From Qaidamihabitans albus (lineage in GTDB: Bacteria; Actinomycetota; Actinomycetes; Mycobacteriales; Pseudonocardiaceae): a DNA stretch of 64,000 nt. The stretch covers positions 62,001-126,000 of the forward strand of contig NZ_JAEHOB010000011.1 of assembly GCF_016464705.1 (NCBI RefSeq), written 5' to 3'. The position numbers and the translations under genes are program-made. Shown here in pieces: positions 46,330 to 54,801 of this stretch; position 1 is the first letter of the stretch; each line of letters opens with the position of its first letter. The notes under the pieces are model-generated. The model did not search any database. It saw only the letters and a program-made list of their open reading frames with translations, and was not told where the DNA came from.

Positions 46330-46363
46330 CCTTCTCCCAGGACATTTCCCCCGGAGGGACGAG

Positions 46364-47971
46364 ATGGCTGACACGCTCAACTACCGGATCGACGTTTCCG
46401 GGCGCACCGGTGAACGGTTCGACGAGATCCTCACCCCCGCGGCGCTCCACTTCGTCGCACGGCTGGACAACGCCTTCGCCGGCCGCAGGCGTGAGCTGCT
46501 GGACGCCCGCAGGCGCCGCCGCGAACGGCTGGCATCGGGCGAGGAGACGCTGGGCTTCCTGCCCGAGACGGCGTCGATCAGGCGCGACGAGTCCTGGAGC
46601 GTGGCACCCCCGGCCCCGGGGCTGGAGGACCGGCGGGTCGAGATCACCGGTCCGACCGACCGCAGGATGACGGTCAACGCGCTGAACTCCGGCGCCAGGG
46701 TGTGGCTCGCCGACTTCGAGGATGCCCTGTCGCCGACCTGGGACAACGTCGTGGGCGGTCAGCTCAACCTGTACGACGCGATCCGCCGGAACATCGACTT
46801 CACCACCGAGGGCGGCAAGCGTTACACGATCGGGGACGAGCCGGCCACGATCGTCGCCAGGCCGCGCGGCTGGCACCTCGTCGAGAAGCACATCCGCATC
46901 GACGGCCGCCCGGTTTCGGCCAGCCTCGTCGACTTCGGCCTGTACTTCTTCCACAACGCCCGCCAGCTCCTGGCCCGCGGCAGCGGCCCGTACTTCTACC
47001 TGCCCAAGCTGGAGAGCCACCACGAGGCGCGGCTGTGGAACGACGTGTTCCGTTTCGCGCAGCGCGAGCTTGGCATCCCGCAGGGCACCATCCGGGCGAC
47101 CGTGCTGATCGAGACGATCACCGCCGCCTTCGAGATGGACGAGATCCTGTACGAGCTGCGCGAGCACGCCGCCGGGCTGAACGCGGGGCGGTGGGACTAC
47201 ATCTTCAGCGTCATCAAGAACTTCGGCGACGCTGGCGCCGACTTCGTGCTGCCCGACCGGGCGCAGGTGACGATGACGGTGCCGTTCATGCGCGCCTACA
47301 CCGAGCTGCTGGTGCGGACCTGCCACCGGCGCGGCGCGCACGCGATCGGCGGGATGGCCGCGTTCATCCCGAGCAGGGACCCGGATGCCAACGCTGCCGC
47401 GCTGGAGAAGGTGCGGCAGGACAAGGAGCGTGAGGCCGGGGACGGCTTCGACGGGTCCTGGGTCGCGCACCCCGGGCTGGTTCCGGTCTGCCGCGAGGTC
47501 TTCGACGAGGTGCTCGGTGGCTGGCCCAACCAGCTCGGCAAGCTGCGCGAGGACGTGGTGGTCACCGCGGAGGACCTCCTCGACGTGGCGAGCGCGGGTG
47601 GCGAGGTCACCGAGAGCGGTGTGCGAGCCAACATCAACGTGGCGCTGCGCTACGTCGACGCGTGGCTGCGCGGGACCGGGGCCGCGGCGATCTCCGGGCT
47701 GATGGAGGACGCCGCCACGGCCGAGATCGCGCGTTGCCAGGTGTGGCAGTGGATCCGCAACGGCACGAAGCTCGACGACGGAACCGTGCTCACCCGTGAG
47801 CTGGCGTACGAGCTGCTCGACTCGGAGCTTGCCGAGGTCCGGGCGGATCTGGGCGCGGGCAACCGGCTGGACGACGCGCGGGAGCTGTTCGTGGAGACCG
47901 CGCTCGGCGAGAAGCTGCCGAACTTCTTCACCACGGCCGCCTACGCGCGCTACCTCACCCAGCCGCGCTGA
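46364..47971 (+). CDS. aceB: Malate synthase A
   Basis: 535-residue enzyme condensing glyoxylate and acetyl-CoA to malate, the second step of the glyoxylate shunt. The length fits the A isoform (G is about 720). Key blocks: [82 protein letters not shown] and the C-terminal catalytic-Asp region [18 protein letters not shown] ribosome site before ATG 46364. The gene ends 6 bp before palindromic element A7. Confidence 0.96.
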   Translation: MADTLNYRIDVSGRTGERFDEILTPAALHFVARLDNAFAGRRRELLDARRRRRERLASGEETLGFLPETASIRRDESWSVAPPAPGLEDRRVEITGPTDRRMTVNALNSGARVWLADFEDALSPTWDNVVGGQLNLYDAIRRNIDFTTEGGKRYTIGDEPATIVARPRGWHLVEKHIRIDGRPVSASLVDFGLYFFHNARQLLARGSGPYFYLPKLESHHEARLWNDVFRFAQRELGIPQGTIRATVLIETITAAFEMDEILYELREHAAGLNAGRWDYIFSVIKNFGDAGADFVLPDRAQVTMTVPFMRAYTELLVRTCHRRGAHAIGGMAAFIPSRDPDANAAALEKVRQDKEREAGDGFDGSWVAHPGLVPVCREVFDEVLGGWPNQLGKLREDVVVTAEDLLDVASAGGEVTESGVRANINVALRYVDAWLRGTGAAAISGLMEDAATAEIARCQVWQWIRNGTKLDDGTVLTRELAYELLDSELAEVRADLGAGNRLDDARELFVETALGEKLPNFFTTAAYARYLTQPR

Positions 47972-47977
47972 CCACGA

Positions 47978-48023
47978 CTCGTGAGTGCTGACACGAGTTC
48001 TAACTCGTGTCAGCACTCACGAG
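47978..48023. repeat. 46-bp palindromic element, family A, copy 7 (perfect)
   Basis: Perfect 22-bp arms around CT: CTCGTGAGTGCTGACACG... CGTGTCAGCACTCACGAG. The inner 7 nt differ from copy 2 but change in both arms together. The right arm supplies the TetR gene's TGA stop (48010-48012). Confidence 0.95.
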
Positions 48024-48597
48024 CGGGTCGGGCGGCGGCGAGCAGGGTTGCGGCCGCGGAGCGTCCGGTGCGGGCTGCCGCCGGGTCGCCGGAGATCGCG
48101 GCCAGCACGGTCGCCCCTTCCAGCAGGGTGAACAGCTGCTCCGCGAGGGCGTACGGGTCCGCGACATCCAGCCTCTCGGTGAGTGAGCGCAGGTAGCCGC
48201 GGACGGCGTCCTTGTGCAGCCGGATCGCTGCGGCGATCCGGGGCGAGTCCGTGCCGAGCTCGCCGAAGGAGTTGACGAACGCGCAGCCCCGGAAATCCGG
48301 CTCGGCGAACCACTCCAGCAGCCAGTCGAACACGGCCGTCGGCGCGTCCGCGGGAGTGTGCGCGTAGGTGGCCACATAGTCGGCGAGGGAGCTCCGCCAG
48401 CGTTCGTCCCGGCGGAGCAGGTAGGCCTCGACCAGCTGCTCCTTCGCCGGAAAGCACTGGTAAAGCCGCTTGAGCGACACGCCGGAACGAGCCCGGATGG
48501 TGTCCATGCCGACCGCCCGGACGCCGTGCCCGTAGAACTCGGTCTCGGCGGCGTCCAGTAGCCGTGCCCTCGCCTCTTCGTGATCCATGGCTCTCAT
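48010..48597 (-). CDS. TetR-family transcriptional regulator
   Basis: 195-residue regulator: [51 protein letters not shown] is the TetR HTH, and the C-terminal domain ([22 protein letters not shown]) is that of the LmrA/YxaF-like group. It is divergent from a DUF1348 gene across two palindromic operators. The C-terminal residues AREC and the stop belong to element A7. Confidence 0.92.
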   Translation of the reverse strand: MRAMDHEEARARLLDAAETEFYGHGVRAVGMDTIRARSGVSLKRLYQCFPAKEQLVEAYLLRRDERWRSSLADYVATYAHTPADAPTAVFDWLLEWFAEPDFRGCAFVNSFGELGTDSPRIAAAIRLHKDAVRGYLRSLTERLDVADPYALAEQLFTLLEGATVLAAISGDPAAARTGRSAAATLLAAARPAREC

Positions 48598-48607
48598 CCC
48601 TGGCGTG

Positions 48608-48658
48608 GAGAACGTTCGTTCTCTACTCTAACGGCCAGCCGGAGAACGATCGTTCTCC
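48608..48658. promoter_or_regulatory. Twin TetR operators
   Basis: GAGAACGTTCGTTCTC (48608-48623) and GGAGAACGATCGTTCTCC (48641-48658), both perfect palindromes sharing GAGAACG/CGTTCTC, fill the 81-bp divergent gap between the TetR and DUF1348 genes. Confidence 0.85.
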
Positions 48659-48678
48659 ATCGATGCGAGGAGTGTTTC

Positions 48679-49137
48679 ATGGCCGCCCGTCCACCGTTTC
48701 CCCCGTTCGACGAGGACACCGCGGCGCAGAAGGTGCAGGGCGCCGAGGACGCCTGGAACACCCGCGACCCGGAACGCGTCGCGCTCGCCTACACCGAGGA
48801 CTCCGTGTGGCGTAACCGCGACCGGCACGTCGTCGGCCGGGACGGGATCATCGCGTTCCTGTGCGAGAAGTGGGAGCGGGAACTGGACTACGCGCTGCGC
48901 AAGGAGCTGTGGGCCTTTCGCGACAACCGGATCGCGGTGCGCTTCCAGTACGAGTGCCACGACGCGAGCGGGCAGTACTGGCGCAGCTACGGCAACGAGC
49001 TCTGGGAGTTCACCGAGGACGGCCTGATGCGCCGCCGTGAGGCCAGCATCAACGACGTCCCGATCACCGAGGCCGAGCGCCGCATCCGCGGCCCGCGCCC
49101 CGAACACGAGCGCGGGGTGCCGCTTCCGGTGTTCTGA
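48679..49137 (+). CDS. DUF1348 (NTF2-like) protein
   Basis: 152-residue SnoaL/NTF2-fold protein of the DUF1348 family: [77 protein letters not shown], and [20 protein letters not shown]. Its function is unknown. Ribosome site GAGGAG before ATG 48679. Very likely repressed by the divergent TetR protein through the twin operators. Confidence 0.9.
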   Translation: MAARPPFPPFDEDTAAQKVQGAEDAWNTRDPERVALAYTEDSVWRNRDRHVVGRDGIIAFLCEKWERELDYALRKELWAFRDNRIAVRFQYECHDASGQYWRSYGNELWEFTEDGLMRRREASINDVPITEAERRIRGPRPEHERGVPLPVF

Positions 49138-49151
49138 GTACGCCGGACGCG

Positions 49152-49200
49152 CCCCGATGCGGCACCCGTTGCTTTCAACGCACCGAATGCCGCATTGGGG
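49152..49200. repeat. Palindromic element, family B, copy 2
   Basis: CCCCGATGCGGCAC (49152-49165) and the complementary AATGCCGCATTGGGG (49186-49200), enclosing TTGCTTTCAACGCA. It matches copy 1 (17924-17970) with several substitutions. It lies at the convergent junction of the DUF1348 and MarR genes. Confidence 0.85.
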
Positions 49201-49218
49201 ACATGCCCGCTAGGTGTG

Positions 49219-49677
49219 TCAGGCGCGGGGTCGGTTTGTGGTGTGGGAAGCGGTCACGCAGGCGGTGAGGTCCTCGCGTAGCCGGTGCTGCTGCTGGCGG
49301 GACAACGGTGAGAACAGCTCCTTCTCGACGGCGCGAACGGCGACGCTGGCCTTGTGTAGCACGGTGTGTCCGTCATGGGTGAGCTCTGTCGGCCGTGCCC
49401 GCCCGTGGGTTGCCTGATCAGGCCGGGTGAGCAGTCCGCGCTCTTGTAGTCGGTGGACGACGAGGTTCATCGATTGGCGGGTGACGAAGGCACGGCGGGC
49501 GAGTTCGGAGTTGGACAGTCCGGGGTGCTGGCCGAGCAGTTCGAGGCATGCGTATTGGGGCACGGTCAGATCCAGTGGCCGTAGGACCTCGTCCATCGCG
49601 GTGCGCAGTGAGGCGTGCACCTGCTTGAGGACGTAGCCCACGGATAGCGCCAGATCGCCGACCGTCTCTTGCTCCAT
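49219..49677 (-). CDS. MarR-family transcriptional regulator
   Basis: 152-residue MarR protein: LRPLDLTVPQYACLELLGQHPGLSNSELARRAFVTRQSMNLVVHRLQERGLLTRPDQATHGRARPTELT. It is divergent from a VOC/PPOX operon with two inverted repeats in the 56-bp gap, so autoregulation and control of that operon are likely. ATG 49677. Confidence 0.92.
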   Translation of the reverse strand: MEQETVGDLALSVGYVLKQVHASLRTAMDEVLRPLDLTVPQYACLELLGQHPGLSNSELARRAFVTRQSMNLVVHRLQERGLLTRPDQATHGRARPTELTHDGHTVLHKASVAVRAVEKELFSPLSRQQQHRLREDLTACVTASHTTNRPRA

Positions 49678-49718
49678 GTCAGTAGTCTGACATAGCGTGG
49701 ATGTCAGAACATTGACAT
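49677..49718. promoter_or_regulatory. MarR operators
   Basis: TGTCAG-TAGT-CTGACA (49677-49692) and ATGTCA-GAACAT-TGACAT (49701-49718), two dyads sharing the TGTCA half-site, next to the MarR start codon. Confidence 0.75.
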
Positions 49719-49733
49719 GGGAAGGTACGGTTT

Positions 49734-50078
49734 ATGAGTGGAAAAATCACGTACTTCGAGGTGCCGGGCAGCGACATCGCCGCCACCGAGCGGTTCTGGA
49801 GCTCGCTGTTCGGCTGGACGTTCTACGAGGGGAACTTTCCGGGCTACTCAATGATCCGGGGCCCCGAGCCGATGGGCGGTGCCCTGCACAAGGGCTCCTC
49901 GCGACACCCGCGGATCTTCTTCGCCGTGGACGACATCGAGGCTGCCGTCGCTCGGGTGCGCGAACTCGGCGGTACGGCAGAGGATCCGGTCACTATCCCG
50001 TCTGGCGCCTACGCCCACTGCACCGACGATCAGGGTGTGGAGTTCAGCCTGTCCCAAGAGGCCGGAGACCACGCTTGA
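49734..50078 (+). CDS. VOC-family protein
   Basis: 114-residue vicinal-oxygen-chelate protein: KITYFEVPGSDIAATERFWSSLFGWTFYEG, MGGALHKGSSRHPRIFFAVDDIEAAVARVRELGGTAEDP, DDQGVEFSL. This GlxA/CFP30-like group is small, often lacks metal ligands and has no fixed activity. MarR-controlled by location. The PPOX-family gene follows after 78 bp. Confidence 0.87.
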   Translation: MSGKITYFEVPGSDIAATERFWSSLFGWTFYEGNFPGYSMIRGPEPMGGALHKGSSRHPRIFFAVDDIEAAVARVRELGGTAEDPVTIPSGAYAHCTDDQGVEFSLSQEAGDHA

Positions 50079-50156
50079 CCCGCACCGTCGATGTCGGCAA
50101 ACCGTGGGCCTGTTCGGCCGGGCCGATGTCAATTCAACCTTGAGATGGGAGCAGAG

Positions 50157-50585
50157 ATGTCGTCGACCATGACCGCGGATGAAAGGGAGGCCTTCCTCGC
50201 CGAGCCCCACGTCGGGGTGCTCGCGGTAGAACGATCGGGACGAGCGCCGCTGACGGTACCGGTCTGGTACGACTACGAACCTGGTGGCTCGGTGGCGGTG
50301 CTGACGTCGCCGGATTCGGTCAAGGCGAAGCTGATCCGTGGCGTCGGCCGCTTCACGCTCATCGCGCAGGTGGCGGAGCCACCGTATCGATATGCCGCCG
50401 CCGATGGTCCCGCGGCGTTCGACGACGCCACCTACGACGATGTGCTGGCCATGGCCGAGCGGTACCTGCCACGCGAACAGGCGGTCGGTTATGCCGAATC
50501 GATCCGGGACGAAACCAACGTGTTGATTCGCATGACCCCTCAACGCTGGCTCTCCAAAGGCCAAAGCAGGTTGGAGCTGGGTTAG
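50157..50585 (+). CDS. Pyridoxamine 5'-phosphate oxidase-family/F420-binding-like protein
   Basis: 142-residue split-barrel protein: EAFLAEPHVGVLAVERSGRAPLTVPVWYDYEPGGSVAVLT, FTLIAQVAEPPYRYAAADGPA. The group includes F420-dependent reductases and general flavin binders; cofactor not decidable. ATG 50157 is chosen over an upstream frame because GGAGCAGAG precedes it. It ends at the border of the IS scar. Confidence 0.85.
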   Translation: MSSTMTADEREAFLAEPHVGVLAVERSGRAPLTVPVWYDYEPGGSVAVLTSPDSVKAKLIRGVGRFTLIAQVAEPPYRYAAADGPAAFDDATYDDVLAMAERYLPREQAVGYAESIRDETNVLIRMTPQRWLSKGQSRLELG

Positions 50586-50623
50586 AGACTGCAGGGGGTG
50601 GTGACCATCCCCGGATCGGTGGG

Positions 50624-50960
50624 TTGGCTCGGCTCTCCTACCTGACGTGGTGGACGCGATGTTCGCCGCGATCGAAACGTTGTTGCCCGTCCCGACCGAT
50701 GGTCACCCGCTTCGCTGCCACAGCCCTCGCATCAGCGACCGAGTGTGTTTCGAAGGATCCCGACCCGGCTCGTAGTGGGTTGTTCGTGGGGAACCACGTG
50801 GTTCCGGACACGACACTGCGAACCCGACACAACCAGTGGATCAGCGCCGGCGTCCATGACCAGGTGGCGGCCGAAGCGGCCGCCGCGCATGACCGGATCC
50901 TCGGGCTTGACCTCACGGAGTGCTCGATCGGCGGTTCCCAGCACAAAACCCCATCGACGG
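50624..50960 (+). pseudogene. Remnant of an IS5-family-like transposase (5' part)
   Basis: Pieces in three frames join into an IS5-type N-terminus: LARLSYL, VVDAMFAAIETLLPVP followed by GHPLRCHSPRISDR, RLVVGCSW, then DTTLRTRHNQWISAGVHDQVAAEAAAAHDRILGLDLTECSIGGSQHKTP. At least two frameshifts and an internal stop inactivate it. It breaks off where the DDE catalytic core would continue. No terminal repeats found. Confidence 0.7.
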
Positions 50961-51232
50961 CTTCTCCCGACCCTCCTGCACCGGGCCGCTCGCGGACGAG
51001 AAGGGAGCCACCGCGGATCAGAGGACCAAGCCGTACACGCTGCGCATCCTCGCCGACGAACTGCTCTACGCCGAGACTTCACCAGCGAGGACGCCCGCTC
51101 AGCAGCTATCGCGGTCTGGAACATCCACTACAACCACTGTGAGTCCACCGTCCCCACAGCGGGGCCGACGGACGGCCACCGGCCTCACGACTCCCGGTTG
51201 GCGTCACCAACGTCCAGCCCTCGTACAGCTAG
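50961..51232 (+). pseudogene. Remnant of a second transposase (IS481/IS3-like C-terminus)
   Basis: DFTSEDARSAAIAVWNIHYNHC and, after a frameshift, DGRPPASRLPVGVTNVQPSYS followed by TAG (51230-51232) match the typical C-terminal end of rve-domain transposases (YNHxRPH... PPASRL..GVTNVxPSY). The catalytic part is absent. Its stop overlaps the 3' end of the convergent glycosyltransferase gene. Confidence 0.72.
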
Positions 51233-52482
51233 GGCTCGAACGCGTTGCCGGTGGCGATCTTGGGACGGCCGAGATCCTCCGGCTCGCGGACGCGGGCGCG
51301 GCGGTAGACCTCGGCCGTGGCCGCGGCGATGCGCACCCAGTCGAAGTCGGCTGCCAGCCGGGACTGGGCGGCGCACGCCCGCCGCTCGGCGGCCTCCGCG
51401 TCGGCGAGCACCGTGTCCACCGCCGAGGTGATCGCCCCGACGTCACCGGGAGAGAAGGCCAGACCGGTCTCGCCGTCGACGACGAGCTCGCCGAGCCCGC
51501 CCGCCGTCGACGCCACGAGCGGGGCCTTCGCCGCGGCCGCCTCCAGTGCCACGATCCCGAACGGCTCGTACCGGCTCGGCAGCACCACCGCGTCGGCCGC
51601 CGCCAGCGCCGCACGCAGGTCACGGTCGGAGAGGTGCCCCGCGAAGTCGACCGCGCGCATCAGCCGCAGTCGCCGGGCCTGCTCGACCAGCTCCTCCAGG
51701 TGCCTGCCCTTGCCGGCGACCACGAGGCGGGTGCCCGGGTGCCGCTTGCGGATCGCAGGCAACGCGGCGAGCAGATCCTGCACGCCCTTCTCCCACTCCA
51801 GCCTGCCGAAGTAGAGCAGCAGCGGTGCGCCGCCCGGGCTGTGCGCCTCGCGGGCCTGCCGGATCTCGTCCTCGGGGACCTGCCAGCCGCGTTCCTCGAT
51901 ACCGTTGTGGATCACGGTGATGTCCTCGGCGGAGACCTCGAACAGATGCGCCACCTCGCGGCGCATCGCCTGCGAGCAGGTGATGAGCGCGTCCACCCGG
52001 TTCGCCAGCCACCATTCGACCGAGTGCACCTGCTGGTTGAGCGGGTGGGAGAGCCAGCCGGAGTGCCTGCCCGCCTCCGTCGCGTGAATCGTGCCGACCA
52101 GTGGCACCCGCGCGGACTCCGCGAGTGCGATCGCCGGATGGGTGACCAGCCAGTCGTGGGCGTGCACCACGTCCGGCTGCCAGCCGCGCAGCAGCTCGAT
52201 CCCGGCCCGGATCATCGCGTGCCCCATCGCGAGCGTCCACGCCACGAGATCGCGCTCGAACGTCACGTGCATCGGGTCCTCGGCGACCCGGATGATCCGC
52301 ACGCCCTCGACCACCCGGTCCGTCTTCGGATGCGTCTCCGCGTCGGTGCCCGCGACGTGCCGGCACAGGACGACCACCTCGTGGCCGTCGCGGACCAGGT
52401 GCCGGGCCAGCGCGTGGACGTGCCGGGCAAGCCCCCCGACCACGACGGGTGGGTACTCCCACGACAGCATCAGCACGCGCAT
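51229..52482 (-). CDS. GT4 alpha-glucosyltransferase (Rv3032-like, glycogen synthase-type)
   Basis: 417-residue GT-B enzyme: MLSWEYPPVVVGGLARHVHALARHL at the acceptor side, TIHATEAGRHSGWLSHPLNQQVHSVEWW, and in the C-domain LLLYFGRLEWEKGVQDLLAALP and PSRYEPFGIVALEAAAAKAPLVAS with the E-X7-E pair. In M. tuberculosis the homologue Rv3032 elongates methylglucose lipopolysaccharide and contributes to glycogen. The GH57 and methyltransferase genes nearby match Rv3031 and Rv3030. The 3' end meets the IS scar, but the frame seems complete. Confidence 0.9.
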   Translation of the reverse strand: MRVLMLSWEYPPVVVGGLARHVHALARHLVRDGHEVVVLCRHVAGTDAETHPKTDRVVEGVRIIRVAEDPMHVTFERDLVAWTLAMGHAMIRAGIELLRGWQPDVVHAHDWLVTHPAIALAESARVPLVGTIHATEAGRHSGWLSHPLNQQVHSVEWWLANRVDALITCSQAMRREVAHLFEVSAEDITVIHNGIEERGWQVPEDEIRQAREAHSPGGAPLLLYFGRLEWEKGVQDLLAALPAIRKRHPGTRLVVAGKGRHLEELVEQARRLRLMRAVDFAGHLSDRDLRAALAAADAVVLPSRYEPFGIVALEAAAAKAPLVASTAGGLGELVVDGETGLAFSPGDVGAITSAVDTVLADAEAAERRACAAQSRLAADFDWVRIAAATAEVYRRARVREPEDLGRPKIATGNAFEP

Positions 52483-52553
52483 GAGTGGAGGTTACTCATG
52501 AGTCTCTTTCGGTGGGGCGACGCGTCGGCCGATGTCTGCGAGCATCGATCACG

Positions 52554-54317
52554 ATGACCACGAGACCTCCGCTGAGCACACCGTGGACCGAGCAGGTCGG
52601 GCCGGAGAACTGCCTTCCCGAGTATCCGCGGCCGCAGCTGGTCCGCGCGCGGTGGCGGAACCTCAACGGGCTGTGGGAGTACACCAGCCGCACCGGCGCC
52701 GGGCCGGTCCGCCGGGGCGAGCGGATCCTGGTGCCCTACCCGCCGGAGTCGGCGCTGTCCGGCATCGGCCGTCACGACGACGAGATGTGGTACCGGCGCA
52801 CCTTCGAGGTCCCCGGCGACTGGTCGCACGAGCGCGTGCTGCTGCACTTCGGCGCCGTGGACCAGGCGGCCACGGTGTGGGTCAACAACCAGCGCGTCGC
52901 CGAGCACGAGGGCGGCTACACCGCCTTCAGCGTGGAGCTCACCGGGGTACTGCGCGCCGAAGGGGAGCAGGAGATCGTGGTGCGGGCCGTGGACACCGGC
53001 AACCGCGCGACCTTTCCCGTGGGCAAGCAGGCCGACCGGCCCGGCGGAATCCTCTACAGCGGCGCGTCCGGCATCTGGCAGACGGTCTGGCTCGAACCGG
53101 TGCCGTCGGTCCACGTCAGCGAGCTCGACATCACGTCCGACACGACCGGCTTCACCGTCACCCCGCGCGTCCCGGACGCGGCGGGCAAGCGGGTGGAGGT
53201 CGTCGTGACCGAGCCGGACGGCGGGGAGGCCGCCCGGGGGAGCGGCGCCTGCGGGCGGCCGCTGCGGCTGCCGGTGCCGCGGCCGCGGCTGTGGAGCCCG
53301 GACGACCCGTACCTCTACGACCTGACCGTCCGGGTGCTCGCCGAGGACGGTCGCGTGGTGGACGAGGTGGGCGGCTACGCCGGCCTGCGCACGATCGGGC
53401 TGGCCGACGACGAGCGGGGCAGGCCCCGGATCGCGCTCAACGGCCGCATCACGTTCCTGCACGGCCTGCTCGACCAGGGTTACTGGCCGGACGGGATCTA
53501 CACGGCGCCCACCGACGAGGCGCTGCGGTCGGACCTGGAGCGGACGAAGGAGCTCGGCTTCAACTGCGTGCGCAAGCACGTCAAGGTCGAGCCGGCGCGG
53601 TGGTACCACTGGGCGGACCGGCTCGGTCTGCTGGTGTGGCAGGACGTCCCTTCACTGCCGGTGGTGCTCGAGAACCCGCCCGGACCGCAGGCGCCGCCGG
53701 TCGCGCGGGCGAGGGAGCGGTTCGAGGCCGGGCTGGCCGCGCTGCTGCACCAGCTCAGGGGCGTGACCGCGATCATCGGCTGGGTGCCGTTCAACGAGGG
53801 CTGGGGCGAGTACGACACCGCCCGGATCGCCGAGGAGGTCAAGGTGGCCGACCCCGGGCGACTCGTGATCGCCGGCAGTGGCGTCAACTGCTGCCACTCC
53901 CATCCCGACTCCGGGGCCGGGGACGTCTACGACGACCACACCTACGTCGGGCCCGGCCGCCCGCGGGTGCGGGACGGCCGGGCGGTACTCGACGGCGAGT
54001 ACGGTGGGCTCGGGCTGGTCCTGGAGGGGCACGTGTGGCCGGGCCCACCGCAGGCGTACGAGATGACCGCCGACTCCGAGGAGCTCACCCGCCGCTATGC
54101 CGACCTCAGCCGCGAGCTGGAACGGCTCGCCGGGGAGTCCGGGCTGTCCGGCGCCGTCTACACGCAGACCACCGACGTGGAGAACGAGGTCAACGGCCTG
54201 CTGACCTACGACCGCCGGATCGTGAAGGCGTCGGTGCCGGTGGTGGCCGAGCGCAACCGCGCGGTGCTGGCCGCCGGAAGCGCTCACACCACGGCGAGCG
54301 TGAACACCTCGGAGTGA
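52554..54317 (+). CDS. Glycoside hydrolase family 2 enzyme
   Basis: 587-residue GH2-type protein: sugar-binding jelly roll (WRNLNGLWEYTS, MWYRRTFEVPGDW, VWVNNQRVAEHEGGYTAF, GGILYSGASGIWQTVWLEPV), immunoglobulin-like domain, then TIM barrel with acid/base Glu in WVPFNEGWGEYD and a probable nucleophile Glu in LDGEYGGLG. No signal peptide, so cytosolic. Beta-galactosidase, glucuronidase or mannosidase specificity cannot be told. It breaks the Rv3030-3032-like gene order, is divergent from the GT4 gene and overlaps the convergent secreted-protein gene by 34 bp. Confidence 0.87.
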   Translation: MTTRPPLSTPWTEQVGPENCLPEYPRPQLVRARWRNLNGLWEYTSRTGAGPVRRGERILVPYPPESALSGIGRHDDEMWYRRTFEVPGDWSHERVLLHFGAVDQAATVWVNNQRVAEHEGGYTAFSVELTGVLRAEGEQEIVVRAVDTGNRATFPVGKQADRPGGILYSGASGIWQTVWLEPVPSVHVSELDITSDTTGFTVTPRVPDAAGKRVEVVVTEPDGGEAARGSGACGRPLRLPVPRPRLWSPDDPYLYDLTVRVLAEDGRVVDEVGGYAGLRTIGLADDERGRPRIALNGRITFLHGLLDQGYWPDGIYTAPTDEALRSDLERTKELGFNCVRKHVKVEPARWYHWADRLGLLVWQDVPSLPVVLENPPGPQAPPVARARERFEAGLAALLHQLRGVTAIIGWVPFNEGWGEYDTARIAEEVKVADPGRLVIAGSGVNCCHSHPDSGAGDVYDDHTYVGPGRPRVRDGRAVLDGEYGGLGLVLEGHVWPGPPQAYEMTADSEELTRRYADLSRELERLAGESGLSGAVYTQTTDVENEVNGLLTYDRRIVKASVPVVAERNRAVLAAGSAHTTASVNTSE

Positions 54318-54718
54318 GCGGCGGCGTAGACCTGTGTCTCGGGGTGGTACACGCGCAGCGTGAGGTGGGCCGAGAGGTGGAAGCTCAGGCTCAGGTTGAA
54401 CTTCCCGTTCGGCCGGCACGACGAGGTGGTCAGGTTCACCCAGGCGCCGGCCCGCAGCGACTGAACGATGATCGGCTCCAGGCCGCGCGCGCCGTCGCCG
54501 CGGGCGTCCGCGCGGACGTCCAGCCCGCCCTTGACCTTGACCTTCTCCTTGACCTTGACGACGTCCTTGTCGACCTTCGCGTGAACCTTCAGGTCCTTCT
54601 TCGGACCGGCGCCGGTATCCGCGCCCGCCGCGGCGGCCGGGCCGAGCACCAGTACGAGACAGGCGGCGAGCAGCGCCGCGAGGATCCGGAACCGGGGGTG
54701 TGCCGTCGATGCGTCCAT
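54284..54718 (-). CDS. Lys-rich secreted protein of unknown function
   Basis: 144 residues from ATG 54718. A signal peptide (FRILAALLAACLVLVLGPAAAAGA) is followed by a lysine/valine-rich stretch KKDLKVHAKVDKDVVKVKEK in an alternating pattern, then a beta-rich domain with two Cys-free strands and NLTTSSCRPNGKFNLSLSFHL. I do not recognise a family. The pattern recalls repeated Kx2-3K segments that bind acidic polymers; that is a guess. It overlaps the GH2 gene tail and precedes the GH57 gene on the same strand across 82 bp in which AGTGGAA/TTCCACT form a loose dyad. Confidence 0.7.
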   Translation of the reverse strand: MDASTAHPRFRILAALLAACLVLVLGPAAAAGADTGAGPKKDLKVHAKVDKDVVKVKEKVKVKGGLDVRADARGDGARGLEPIIVQSLRAGAWVNLTTSSCRPNGKFNLSLSFHLSAHLTLRVYHPETQVYAAAHSEVFTLAVV

Positions 54719-54801
54719 CTGTGAAGTGGAACACAGCAACCGCCGCCCGATCCCGGTTGATCGCCCTAACGGGACTTCCACTCCACCTGCGTGGGTGAGC
54801 C

